64,000 nt of DNA from Dirofilaria immitis (lineage: Eukaryota; Nematoda; Chromadorea; Rhabditida; Onchocercidae), in the NCBI GenBank assembly GCA_024305405.1, contig JAKNDB010000105.1, positions 2,170,001-2,234,000 of the forward strand, in the 5' to 3' direction. The notes under the pieces were generated by a model. It made no database searches and was not told the DNA's origin. It saw only the letters and a list, made by a program, of their open reading frames with translations. Positions 52,938 through 64,000 of the stretch are shown here, one piece after another. Each line of letters opens with the position of its first letter. Position 1 is the first letter of the stretch. The translations under genes were made by a program, and so were the position numbers.

Positions 52938-53177
52938 ATGTCACGCATAAATATTTTATTCCATTTTATATCTTGTCTATTGAACTTGTTAATTGCTACA
53001 CTTGAGATTCATGGAATGAGACTTATTATAATATATGCCTTTTCAGATTGCTTCCAGCACGAGACCTACCCTGATTATTTCCCACAATATGCGGCCGCTA
53101 ATTGTCTACTTCCACCAGTTTCAATGAATTTTGGATATCTGGAGCCGCGAAATACCCCAGCTGTATACGAAGAATAA
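52938..53177 (+). CDS. Possible small plus-strand gene or terminal exon
   Basis: Open from an ATG at 52938 to TAA at 53175-53177 (79 codons). The last 43 codons look genuinely coding: richer in G+C than the surroundings, and Pro/Tyr/Ala-rich (YPDYFPQYAAANCLLPPVSM) ending VYEE. A good splice acceptor (GCCTTTTCAG, ending at 53046) precedes this part, so it may be the last exon of a gene whose upstream exons I cannot see. It lies just upstream of the divergent RAD50 gene. No family recognised; an ATG-initiated reading with a hydrophobic N-terminus is the alternative. Confidence 0.35.
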   Translation: MSRINILFHFISCLLNLLIATLEIHGMRLIIIYAFSDCFQHETYPDYFPQYAAANCLLPPVSMNFGYLEPRNTPAVYEE

Positions 53178-55370
53178 ACAGAAATGCAGATGTAGGCTGC
53201 AGTTATTTTGGTTTTAGTTTTGAGGAGGTTTGTTTGTGTTGGGAGGTTGTGCGAGGTATTGTAGAATCCATAGGTTAAGTATAAAGATTGCTGTCTATAT
53301 AAATTATATGTGACGATAGTCTTTCGCTTGATAGATTTGTCTGTAGCTTATGACTAAGGTCAGGGAGATCACTGACTTACAGTTTGGTCCAGGATATCTA
53401 AATAATATATTTAGTGACTTGTTTTGTGAGATTGTCCTTTCATTTTGCACATTTCATCAAATTATATGCAATTACAAACAGATGATCGTGCTCAGGCAGC
53501 AGTGTCGCATGTCTTTTATAGGTATTCAACTGGATACAAGCTTTTCAGATTCCATTAAGCTTCTACGGCATTTCAAGATGTGAAAGAGTAGAATGTAATG
53601 TTGAGTATTTCCTAGGTATAAACGAATTAAAAATTTTTTTCAGAATGTTCTCAACGCTTAAACAAAAATGCTTGCTGTTAACCAAGAATTACCAGTTTGT
53701 GAATGTATTTTGGGGTAAATATCCTTACAATTTAGCTATATTTTCTTTGAATCATAAACGTTAAATCGCTAAACAGTATTCAAAATCGCTTAATATGTTG
53801 GTCCGACTTATTAAGATCGAATTATTTCTTGATTTTGAAATATTTTTTTAGTGGTTGTACATTCAAACCATTTATCTTTTTATTCAAAATCTTATGACAT
53901 TATTGATATTAACAGATATTGTAATCATTTGCTTCTGAACACCAAATCATTGTTTAAATATTATAGTATTAGATAAAAGTCGTGAAATATCTTATCAAGT
54001 TAATTGTGAAGTAATTATTAGCAATTGAAAATATTAGTTTTTATGATTAATCATAAAAAATGTGGCTATCTTCAACTCGGTAACAGCTATGAAATTGCTA
54101 ATAGCTAAAGATTTTAGAGGGCTATTTTAAGCGGGCAAAATTGCAGATGACATTCCATACGAAATACATGTATGAATCTTCAACATATAAAATAACGACA
54201 ACTCAGTGAATGATTGGTTCAAGAAGTATGAAATTTATATACATGGTATTAGTTTCTGATAAATTATACAATCAAAGAAGAATTTAAAAAGGAAAAAAAT
54301 GTTTTGTTTGGTCCTGAGAGATTTCCGATTTAAAAACGGTTCGTTTTATCGGATGTGATAAATATGAATTTAATTTGACATGAAAATAACTCTATTAAAT
54401 ACTTCTGCTTCTCTCTGTTCTTCATTTGTATTATTTTACTCATCTAAATTATTCATACCATTTATTCTTTTAAAAAGTAAGAAAAAGAGAAACGCATTGA
54501 AAAAGAATACCACTGATTGGCATAAGCTTAGATTTCACAGCCATAATCGTGATATTTAATTAAATTCAATGTTTCGACGGCTCTTTTACCTCATATTATA
54601 TTCTAACATGCGGCATTCCTGTCCGATATTTTCTTCTTTACGAAGCAAAATACTAATTACCTCAGACTGTCTTTCGAATTTTCTTCTCTACTAATTCATA
54701 TTACTATCATTCCTATACTTATTTGTTTCTTTTCTCTCGTTCTATCTGTCACTTGTTTTGCGAAGAATGAAGTCCTGACTAACCAATAATACTTTTTAAA
54801 AGGATTTTTCCACCAAAACTATGTTAATGAAACTTCAGAAACTGTTGGAAAAAGGTTTCGGATGTTCGCTATTAGGAGGAGTCGACCGACAAAAACATGG
54901 AATTCAATTCTAGTTACAGTTTTACAGGTTATATTTTTGCGACAACAAGCTTCAAATTGATTCCACACTTCCTTCAAAACAGAAGACGACTTCCAAAAGT
55001 TTTAACAAGCCATGATCTCTAAGAAAAAAATTGGTCAAGAACGTCGCTGACAGCGCCTTCAATGTGATTCTCGCCATTTCTTACTAGTTTTTAAAATTTG
55101 ATGTTAAATTTTATTTAAAATATACAGTCTCCAAACTGTTCCCAAATAGAAATCCAATAAATTATATATGCTTAGTTAATATACCGAAGGAATTATCCAA
55201 ACATTACAAAACAAGTATATTTAATGCCATGAAGAACAACGAAGAAGGTACAAAATGTATAGTGAAATATAATTAGTGACATAGGTCCTCTTTATTGACA
55301 ATTAGTGAAACTGTGGGCACTTCTCTCGCAAATAATAACAATGAGCACATAAAAAGGTTACGAAAAAAAA
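53178..55370. other. Intergenic, no gene recognised
   Basis: It separates the possible plus-strand exon from the 3' end of the MAX-1-like gene. A plus-strand open stretch at 53350-53583 has no recognisable domain and may be chance or untranslated sequence. The right end probably holds the 3' UTR of the MAX-1-like gene. Confidence 0.45.
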
Positions 55371-58300
55371 TTATGCATCGATATCCAAAACTCTGTACAT
55401 GATTAAGAACTTGGGATCGAAAGTTTCCAAATCAATTTCTGGCACCGAATATATTCCGCCAAATGACATGTTAGCTGGAAATTTTGATACATATTACTTT
55501 AATTTCACCATTATCTTGGTATACGAGATGTCTTGCGATTTCGACTTTTTGTAACGGAAAATTTTGGCTTGAAAAGACGCATGATCATTTTCTGAGCTTA
55601 TTCGAAAAACTCATAAAAAAAGTCTAGCGAAAAATTACACAAAACAGTAGTGACCTGATCAATATTTTTTGAAGACATTGAAAAAGTCAATCTTTCTCGA
55701 GTCGTTTCTTCAGGATGGGCTTGAGGTGGAAGTACTCTTTCAATAGTAAGCATAAAATCATTGTGGTAACCACCGAATGAAACTAATCGATGGTAAGGAA
55801 TACTTCTTATGAGGTCCTGTAAATTACAAAGCAAATGCAAACTAATCCAAACAAAGTATATTGTGCACATAATAAATTAGATATAGCCAATATTTTTCGA
55901 ATGAGTGACATTATTTTAACATAATAAATACAGAATTACAGATATGTCAAGTCCTTTCTCTTCGAGAAACATAGTCATACACAAAGATACTTTGTATATT
56001 ATGGTACCAATAACTTGATAATTTCAATAAATTTTAGCAACACAGAAAAACTAACAAGTTGACGGTAGGTGAGCAAATGCACGCCTTGATCATTGAGAGC
56101 AATGAACAAACTTTCATCATTACGCATTTTCATTCGTGCTTCCATAACAAATGATCCGAAAAACGCCACTTCCGTAAAACAACTAGTATCATGCGAATGC
56201 AATCCGCTGTCGAAATGTCATGCAATTGTGACCAATTCGTTTCGAGATTTAGTCTGAGATCCATGCTTGTACAATTTTCAAATAAAAATATTATTTGCAA
56301 AATTTTTATTTTAATCTGAACCAATATTGTAAAACAAAAATGAAACTAAACTTAAAATAGCCAAAATAAATTAAAAATTTGTTTTAATCTAACTTTAATA
56401 ATCTTTCACAGCCAACATCAAGCAACTTTGAAGGATAATAAGAAGTTATGATTTCACGGAATTGTTCATCAGATATCGTTTTTATATTTCCAAACTTGAG
56501 CTGAAACACACGTAACCATTAAAAGCAAAGTGATGGAAAAGCAAATATGACAATATTATATATCTGCACAAAAAGATAAAGACAACTTACCTGTGCATAA
56601 ACAGCTGCTAGCTCCTCTGCTAATTCGTTGCTTAACGGCACTCTTCCACCAACAATTTCATTAGCCATCCGATGCACCAAAAATGTGCGTTCCATCGCTG
56701 TCTCTGAAGAAACCAGATGACTCCAGTAATGTCTCTGCCGAAAAGATAATTTTATTCGAGCAGCATCATCAGTGATACGTCCACACTTATTGTCCATTAA
56801 TTCATGTTCCCAACGTGATATACAATCGCATAACTGAACATAGTTGAAAAACAATTCAATTTTCTAGCAATTTTGTTAAATTATGTTATTTCTGAGATTT
56901 CAAGGGAATTATAACACAGCCGAATTTACCTTCTGTTTATTTTTTAGAAGAAGATAAGAATTCCTTTCCAGTGGATCCTCCACGTACAAAGCGTAACCAC
57001 TCAAAAGCGCCGGTCGCAAACCACATTTCATACATAAAGTTGATAAACAATCTCCAATAAGTGTGGAACCATCAAAATCAATAACCTTGAAAGCCTTTTA
57101 TATTAGCAATCCGCAAATGATTCACCGTTAAAGATTAAAAATATAATGAGAAATAATAAGAAATCATAGGAAACTATCGGTTTTCGAAAACTAAGAAGAT
57201 ACTGTGCAACATAAATATTTAACATTGCATAATGTGCACTCATAATCACTGCAAAACACTTATATCTTTTTTTTACCTGATATTCATTGGTCGGTAACAA
57301 TACTGATATGCTATGTGGCATATTAGTTGAAGTTGGATCCCTGGTTAATACGGAAATTGCCTCAAGTTTACTCGGTCCTTCTGTTCGTTCACGTGCTTTT
57401 AGACAACGATTGAAAGCACGTAAACAATACAATGCAAAATTACCTTCATCACATCTTAAAAATAACTGATAAATCAAATACCATTAAAAAGTCTTGCTCT
57501 AGAAAGTACGTGCAATGCCAAAAAAGACAGCTCTTGAAATTGGACATCTATTATAACTTCAGTTCTGACTTTTAGTAAAATTAAGCAAAATTATTTGCAG
57601 GAATTAAAGAAGGAGAAACAATGGGGGTAAACTTAACACAGAAATATAAATCAAGACCTTTTTCCACTCCATCTCTCAATGTGTCGACGAAGCAACCACA
57701 AAAGGGAATACTGACGGGGGTAAATAATGGTGTCGTTAAAGCCATCAATTTCCAAGCCTAAAAATAAGCATAACTAAAATCAATCCATTTTTAATTTTAA
57801 CGGCGAATAACAACTGCAAATGAATAACATATATGAAATAAAGCTCTGTTGAATGAAATATTAAAGTCGTGTTTAGCTAACTTCGTATGCCGATAAAAAA
57901 TTTATTTCTGATTAAAAAACAGAATCAGTTCAGCAAGAAAAAAGTAGTATATACCTGAATTCCATAAGACATGAAACCAGACGTAAGTTTTATCAAATTA
58001 GCATAAAGCTCGTTTTTAAGCAAATCATTTGACATCGCTGTAGTAAGAATATTTTGTGCGAGATCAATGTGATACTGCACTCCTGTCGGTCTCATCAGTA
58101 CCGAAGTAAACATGAAACATGCCCGACCAAGTTCCAATGCTTTCTTTTTGAGCGTTTCATCTAACATTGCTATTAATGTTTCCTTTGGCTTTTCTTCACA
58201 TGTCGTCAAAAGCACATCATTCCACAATGGATTTTCTATAGAAGAAAAAGAAAAATAAAACGAAAAATTTGTAATATTCCCTCTTTGATGAAAATAAATA

Positions 58301-61300
58301 AAACCTGTTAAGTGATATTTAATTCTTTTGCTCACTGCAACTTGAAAGCTACTAATGAAAAACTTAAAAACTCGAGCCAAATTTCGTAAATAACAAAAAG
58401 ACTGAAACTTCATATTCTTATTCAAAACATAAGTAAAAAGAATAAAAAAATATTCAATCTTTTTGCGGTATAACAGAAAATTTGAAATCTCTGAATGATT
58501 GTAGAGTGAAAAACCAGCAAACTGTTTAATAAGATAAAACAAAAAGTATTGTTTATATTAATATCTTAACTAATGAAAAAATCTTCACGTATATTGGCTT
58601 ATATTTTGAAAAAAGATGTTATGTGGATTAGAAAAATAAAACTGTTTAGCAAAAATATTTTTACCATCATCAACGTTTTGCATCATCATCCTCTGTACAA
58701 GTATTTCGAAAGCAGTTCCATTGAGCAGTGCATTATTAGCGGCTTTTTTAAAAAATAAATCCATTTGTCTTTTTCTTCGGCACTTCGCAAAACAATATAA
58801 ACTGGGTCGACATTTGCAATCTAAAGCTGTGATTCAGAAAAGTACATGCAAAAATGAACGCATAGCAGGACTCATGCAGGGATTTCATAATATTTTCATA
58901 TTTTTGGTGAACCAAAAAAATTCGAAAAGTTGAGTGTGATAAGAAAGACCTCGATCGAGATAGTGTGATCGAATTCTCTTATATTATTTTCATTTTGCTC
59001 ATCAGAACTTCCACTTGATTCATCAGCAGAAGTTTTTATTTTCTCACAAATATGTGCACCTTGCAGATATATATGGGAACATGGAACCTAAAAATGAACA
59101 TGTTCCAGTAACATTCTTAGCAATATTATGTTAAATATACACAGTCAGTGTCATATTATTCAAGGAAAAACAAAAATTCATAATACAGAATACTAACTCG
59201 ATCATCAGAACTCTTGAAAAACAGCAACTTATTATTTACTACGGATGCGAAAAAACGTCTTGTACTTCCACATTTTACCTGGAATTTATTTTATGGTGAT
59301 TTCGTTTAGCCATCAAAATAGAAAAAACATCTCAGTTCATACTGAAAAATAAAATCTCAGACGTTGCTAATCTCATCCAAGCAATTTTTTACTGAATAAA
59401 ATTATCAATATTATTAAAAATGTTTCATCATTGAGTCAAAATATTTATAACCTTTATAACGTAACCATTAATGTCAGCATTAAGCCCAATTGCACGTTGG
59501 CTAACTTCAGAAATAGTTGCAGTACGTAAACTACGTGTAAGAACAGCAATCCATTCGTCAGTAGCACGATCTGATTCAGCTGCATAACAGTACTCGCTGC
59601 TTGCTGTCGTTATCTATAAAAATGAGATTCCTTTTCGTAAAAAATTGTTCTCATTTTTTCGTACAAGAAAAAAATTTGGCCTACTGTACTTACTGCTTTT
59701 ATTATAATGACAGGAAGTTTAAAAAGCTAAGAAAGAGAATTTTAATTTAAAAAACCTGTAAACCATAACCCATTTTGTTGACTAGCTTTGTCACTGAACG
59801 AATATCGGGTACTGCAATTCTAATAAGTGGTTCTTCGTTTTTAAATGATTTTTCTGAAAATTCATTGACAAAAATCTTGGCCAAAAATAAATAAATGATA
59901 AGGATAAATTTGCTGATCTTTTATTAACTCGATTATAATTGAAAAAGGCCATTTTTTAAATAGAAATTACGGGAAATAAATTATTGAAAAGACTAAAACA
60001 AGAATAGCACTGAATGACATCCAGATATTAATTAACCTGCGTTCTATACAAAGCAAGAAAATCATTCCTGAACACAAAATAACGTCTTTTCAGCGACTTG
60101 AGCCTGTTATCTGTCATCTGTACCAAATAGCCACATTTTTCTACCTAAAATGGCAACTACTTAACGAAAAAAATTCAAGAAACAAAGTTTTGTCTAAAAA
60201 CAGTGCGCCTGCTAAATAATAAATAAATTCCAAAAAAGAAAATCTACAGGTTCAGTAGAATTGATTAGAGTTGCTCTGATATCTTGACTTGCATCTGGTG
60301 GTACCGCATAGTCCCCTTCCTTGATACTTGTAAAATCGATACGGCTTTTATGTTGATTTGATGACCTTGAGCTTTCAGCGGATCCACGTGAAGGAGACGA
60401 ACACAAATCACTTGTCTAGAAAAGGCTGTCTTTTTACTTTTTATAGAACTTGTCTTTTTTATCTCAGTACCTTAAAAATAAAAATTATTTCCATTAAGAA
60501 ATGAAAATTACTTAAGTAAAGAGTTACTTACATTGTCACTCATATTTCTATTAAAAATACCACTGCACTGAGCTAATTGATCTTCATTTATCACTGTACT
60601 AAGACAGCGTTCTGCTATTTGATATAATTTGGTTTCCTGCAAAATATCTGAGATATATTTGGGGCAGAATACTAACTATATATATAAACACTGGATTTGA
60701 TTCTTAAAAAGTCATTAGAATTTCGCAGGTATTTTCTAGAATCTGTGTCTCAAACGACAGCAAATATAATTATCTATTACTTACCCATTGACTTGGTGGC
60801 TTATGCAACGGCAAAGCAGGAGGATGTTGTATCATTGTACTATAAGTATCTGATCTCAACAGAAAAAGTTCGTTCAAATTTACATAATCAGCAATGTCCC
60901 TGAAAATTTTATAGAAAAAAACTGCTAACCAAAAAGGCTCAAACAAAATCTTATCGAATTCCTTTTCTTCTGCATGATATAATAATATTTTCGCTGTATT
61001 TTAATTATCAAAGTCAGAAAGGCCGATCCAACATCGGCGTAATCAGTCGGTGATTTAAATGAAATGGTTTAACGGTTGGTTTTATAATGTTAATGAAACA
61101 AGTTAGTACTATAGATTCTTTTTCGAAAGTTCAAGTATGCCAAGACCATTGGGAAATGCAGTAAAGAACAATTAGACGAATAATGTTACTAAATTTTAGC
61201 AAATTCATCACTTTTTATTTCTGAATTACGATTGCAAACTTTTTAAAGTACCATTAGAAATACGTTGAAAAAGTTTTAGAGAAATTTTCTAAAAATCGAA

Positions 61301-61944
61301 AAAACTTTGGAGAATTTCATAACATTCTTCATTTGCATCCATTCTCCCAATAAAAAAAATCAGGAATCAAATGTTAAAGTAAGGTGCTTTTAGTTCATCT
61401 CAAAGAACAGTTTCATTATTTTAAGTTAAGAGAATTTTCAATGACATTAATTACAAAATAAAGAAAAATCATCGATTTCTTCAACTTATTTGAATCATGA
61501 ATCATCGATCCAAAATATATTCTTCGAATTTGTTTAAAGTCAAAAACTATTAATCCAGATCTTAAAACTTTAGATTGCATCAAAAATATTACAAATAACT
61601 TAGATTCTTTTTTGCTCTTTCACATTTATCATTTCACGCTGCTTGCTAATCGATCTTTTATCTCATTAACATTCACTTTTTCCAGCAAATACGATATTTT
61701 ATTTGCTCATTCATTAATTGTTCTTAAAAGTAATTTTCATTACTGTATATGAGATGGCAGTAAATAATTTTGATACAGATGATTTTGTCATTACACCTTA
61801 AAAATTAATAGTTGCAAAACAATTCACAAAAATAATGAAAAGTTACTTTTCAGGAGACTCCGAATATTCGATTTCGTCGAAAAATTCAATATCCTCTCTG
61901 TAATCATTTTCCTCGTCATACGAATTCAAACTGTCTCTCTCAAT
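55371..61944 (-). CDS. max-1: MAX-1/PLEKHH-type PH-PH-MyTH4-FERM protein (5' end incomplete)
   Basis: Cytoplasmic adaptor family known in C. elegans for motor-axon guidance. Exons in order: acidic segment at 61847-61944 (YDEENDYREDIEFFDE); 60786-60900 (DIADYVNLNELFLLRSD); 60540-60640; a Ser-rich exon at 60250-60417; first PH domain from about 60130 (KCGYLVQM, KRRYFVFRNDFLALY) to about 59460 (DEWIAVL); second PH domain at about 59280-58680 (STRRFFASVVNNKLLFF, SAEEKDKWIYFLKKAA); MyTH4 at 58236-57640 (LLKNELYANLIKLT, PVSIPFCGCFVDTL); FERM from 57470 onward (KCGLRPALLSGYALYVED, RMANEIVGG, HLLTYRQL, VSFGGYHNDFML). The stop is TAA at 55371-55373 after MYRVLDIDA. First splice phases agree. The frame is one base short at 59849-59853 (PH1) and 56159-56163 (FERM, restoring RKWRFFGS). 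Confidence 0.88.
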
Positions 61945-62599
61945 CTGAAACTTGATCGCAATTGCGATATGGCAAATGATTGCAATCATTTTATTCAAAC
62001 GCCATTTTAAAATTTATTCATCTGATCAAAATTTTCAAAAAATCAACAGAATTTGCCTGTTGAGTTTTCTGGAAACTTTTTGTCATTAAATTTGTAAACA
62101 ATCTTATTTAGTCCATTTTACCTTTAATTAAGAATATGTTTAAGGAATTTAAGCAAACTCTTAAAAATACGCGTTTCTGGAATAACAACAAATAAAAACA
62201 TTTTTTCCAGTTTCGGCTCATACTGGTCACGCTTTCGAACTGTTCATCTAAGCAGATGGAGGCAAATAACATTAAATGTACGAAAGAAATGTGGATAAAC
62301 CAATTTTATTTAGATAAAAAGGCAGAATTTGGAAATTTTTGGAAAGCAGGACAAATGCTCCCACTAATTTTTCATTTGGTTAATCTTTGAAAAATCTTTT
62401 AATATATTTCAAAACGGAGATGAAAAAGCAGTTAAGATGTAGCAAAATCGCATATTATAAACTTATCTGATGCAACATTATTGCGCAACCACTAATGACG
62501 ATGAATTCAAAAACTAAAATTAATTATATATATTAATCCCAGAGAACAAGTTTATTTTGAACCAGATAACTGATAAAGTATTAGAAAAGGAACTTCCAC

Positions 62600-62691
62600 C
62601 TCTCATTCAAGTTACGATTATTGAAGTGACTTGAACGCGATACTTCAACATATCTTTGTCCAACACTTATTTTACGAATTTCCTTTCCCAT
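62600..62691 (-). CDS. Candidate first coding exon of the MAX-1-like gene
   Basis: ATG at 62691 opens MGKEIRKISVGQRYVEVSRS and runs 92 bases to a GTGGAAG donor. It lies upstream of the first firm exon at 61847-61944, on the same strand. It ends in phase 2, which does not join directly to the phase-0 exon, so at least one exon (possibly near 62205-62255, reading DEQFESVTSMSRNW) or a sequence error would be needed between them. Confidence 0.3.
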
Positions 62692-64000
62692 ATTTAATTT
62701 AATTATGATCGTATGATATATAACAACATTGTTTTCATGCTTTGTGTAATGATCAAAAAGGAGAAAATAGAAGTATACATTATTAACAAAGATGTACGAG
62801 TAACAATAATGTATAGCTCAAGTTCACGTTCTTTTTTTTTTTTTAAGTCATAGATGAAGAAGATTTTCAGGATAACATATATGGTAAAGGAATGCGTAGT
62901 ATGATGACATGCAGGGATACTATTATCATAAATAACAGCGAAAGAATGATTTCGAAAATGATTAAATAACGGAATATCTAACCTATGATGGTGAGTAAGA
63001 GAATGGAAAAAGAGGTACGAACAGGCAATGATAAATTAGAAATGTGGGAAACACGAAAAAGAGCACTTCGTTTGTCTTCCTATCACTGAGCAATCATCAG
63101 ATACACTTTCAGAACTTAACACAGAATAAGTAACGAATCAGCGGCTCTATCAGTACGATGAAAAAAAGTTGGAAACTAGTTATCACACAAATAAATTTTC
63201 ATTTTCGATTCTTCCTGTTAACAGAGAACTAATTTTGAATCAATTTTTCAATTTATGTGGAAAATTCCCTAGGCTACCAGAACAGAATTCATCTTATTAT
63301 TTAGTGCAACTTAATCGATTAAAGAGCAAAAAAAGTTCTACTGTTCGATTATAGATATATTTCTTATGCAATTTCATTTTAATACCAAGTATTATTGAAA
63401 AGCGATATTTACCATTTAAATTATTTTATTCTGAACAGATTAGTATTGTACCGTAATAAACTCTAAAATACTAGCAGCACTAATTAGAAACTTTAAAAAA
63501 ATGAGAAAAAATGGACGTAATAAGCAAAAACTTTTGGAGATTTCAAAATAAGAATGCTCAAAAGGAAGTTTTAATTCACCATAACATTTAATTTCCGGTA
63601 TTAATTTTAAATCATATTCAGTCTAACAAAGTCACATCCAATTTTTTAATTCCAATGCTTCGAAACTAATTCTCGATATAGCAGCATTTAAAATGATGCA
63701 TGTAAATTCATTAAAACAATGTAAGATAAACGAATGCAAACGAAACTATTTCAATATTTTTACTAAACCTAATATCATACAACAGCGGACAGCGGACAAA
63801 CTTCTTTTCTGTTAACAATTGAAAAAGCATTTTCATTTTTCAAAAAGCTTACCAGAAAACAATTCAAAACCTTCGCTTATAATGTTTCTGGAACCATGTA
63901 AATCAGGAGAAAATACTCCTGCATGTTTATAAATATTTCACTTTTTCTTGCCATACAATTGAAGATAAGCTGGATCAATATGATAAACTTTGTAAAAACC
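62692..64000. other. Unassigned right end
   Basis: A+T-rich sequence with a poly-T tract at about 62831-62844. I see no exon with recognisable coding character on either strand and no RNA gene. It may contain the promoter of the MAX-1-like gene. Confidence 0.4.

Noticed and set aside
57925..58542. 205-codon minus-strand open frame, the longest in the window
   Set aside because: Only about 57955-58236 is exon (MyTH4). The rest is the upstream intron, which happens to be open in frame.
1..64000. tRNA, rRNA, CRISPR arrays, intact transposons and mitochondrial inserts
   Set aside because: Looked for by eye on both strands; no convincing cloverleaf motif, spaced repeat array, transposase domain or mitochondrial gene was found. 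A tRNAscan/RepeatMasker run would be decisive.

Overview
The window is eukaryotic, intron-rich and visibly very A+T-rich (roughly 30% G+C by eye; not computed). Short coding exons of 30-80 codons are separated by introns of about 50-500 bp. Introns mostly end in TTTCAG and start with GTAAGT or GTGAGT. The gene content (a MAX-1/PLEKHH-type PH-MyTH4-FERM protein, Drosha, RAD50, an LRPPRC-like protein, an ALDH3-type fatty aldehyde dehydrogenase) and this intron style point to a nematode. A decayed bacterial-looking ABC-ATPase fragment in the gene-poor part would fit a spirurid/filarial nematode carrying old Wolbachia DNA, but that is inference.

Layout: all confidently identified genes are on the minus strand. 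1.4-4.9 kb: ALDH3-family aldehyde dehydrogenase with a C-terminal membrane anchor. 7.0-8.3 kb: an unidentified charged/coiled-coil gene candidate. 8.9-9.6 kb: a complete small single-pass membrane protein. 9.6-22.4 kb: a gene-poor stretch with only the ABC-ATPase relic and weak open frames. 22.5-34.7 kb: a many-exon PPR-type, LRPPRC-like gene. 35.1-35.5 kb: a doubtful small gene. 35.7-43.8 kb: Drosha. 44.3-52.6 kb: RAD50. 52.9-53.2 kb: a possible small plus-strand gene. 55.4-61.9 kb (perhaps to 62.7 kb): MAX-1-like. RAD50, Drosha and the LRPPRC-like gene run in one direction with gaps of about 0.5 and 1.0 kb, which allows a trans-spliced operon. No joint function is apparent (DNA repair, microRNA processing, mitochondrial RNA).

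The strongest non-routine signal is technical. In every large conserved gene the reading frame breaks by one base inside conserved exons, nearly always at a short A/T run that looks one base short. I count about a dozen cases across five unrelated genes, which fits uncorrected long-read homopolymer errors better than five simultaneous pseudogenes. Gene models from this sequence need frame correction. The biological signals worth following are three independent small duplications that each copy an exon/intron boundary (two in the LRPPRC-like gene, one tandem copy of a RAD50 splice acceptor), a repeat shared by two LRPPRC-like introns, and the ABC-ATPase relic. I found no convincing new biological system, CRISPR array, rRNA or tRNA.
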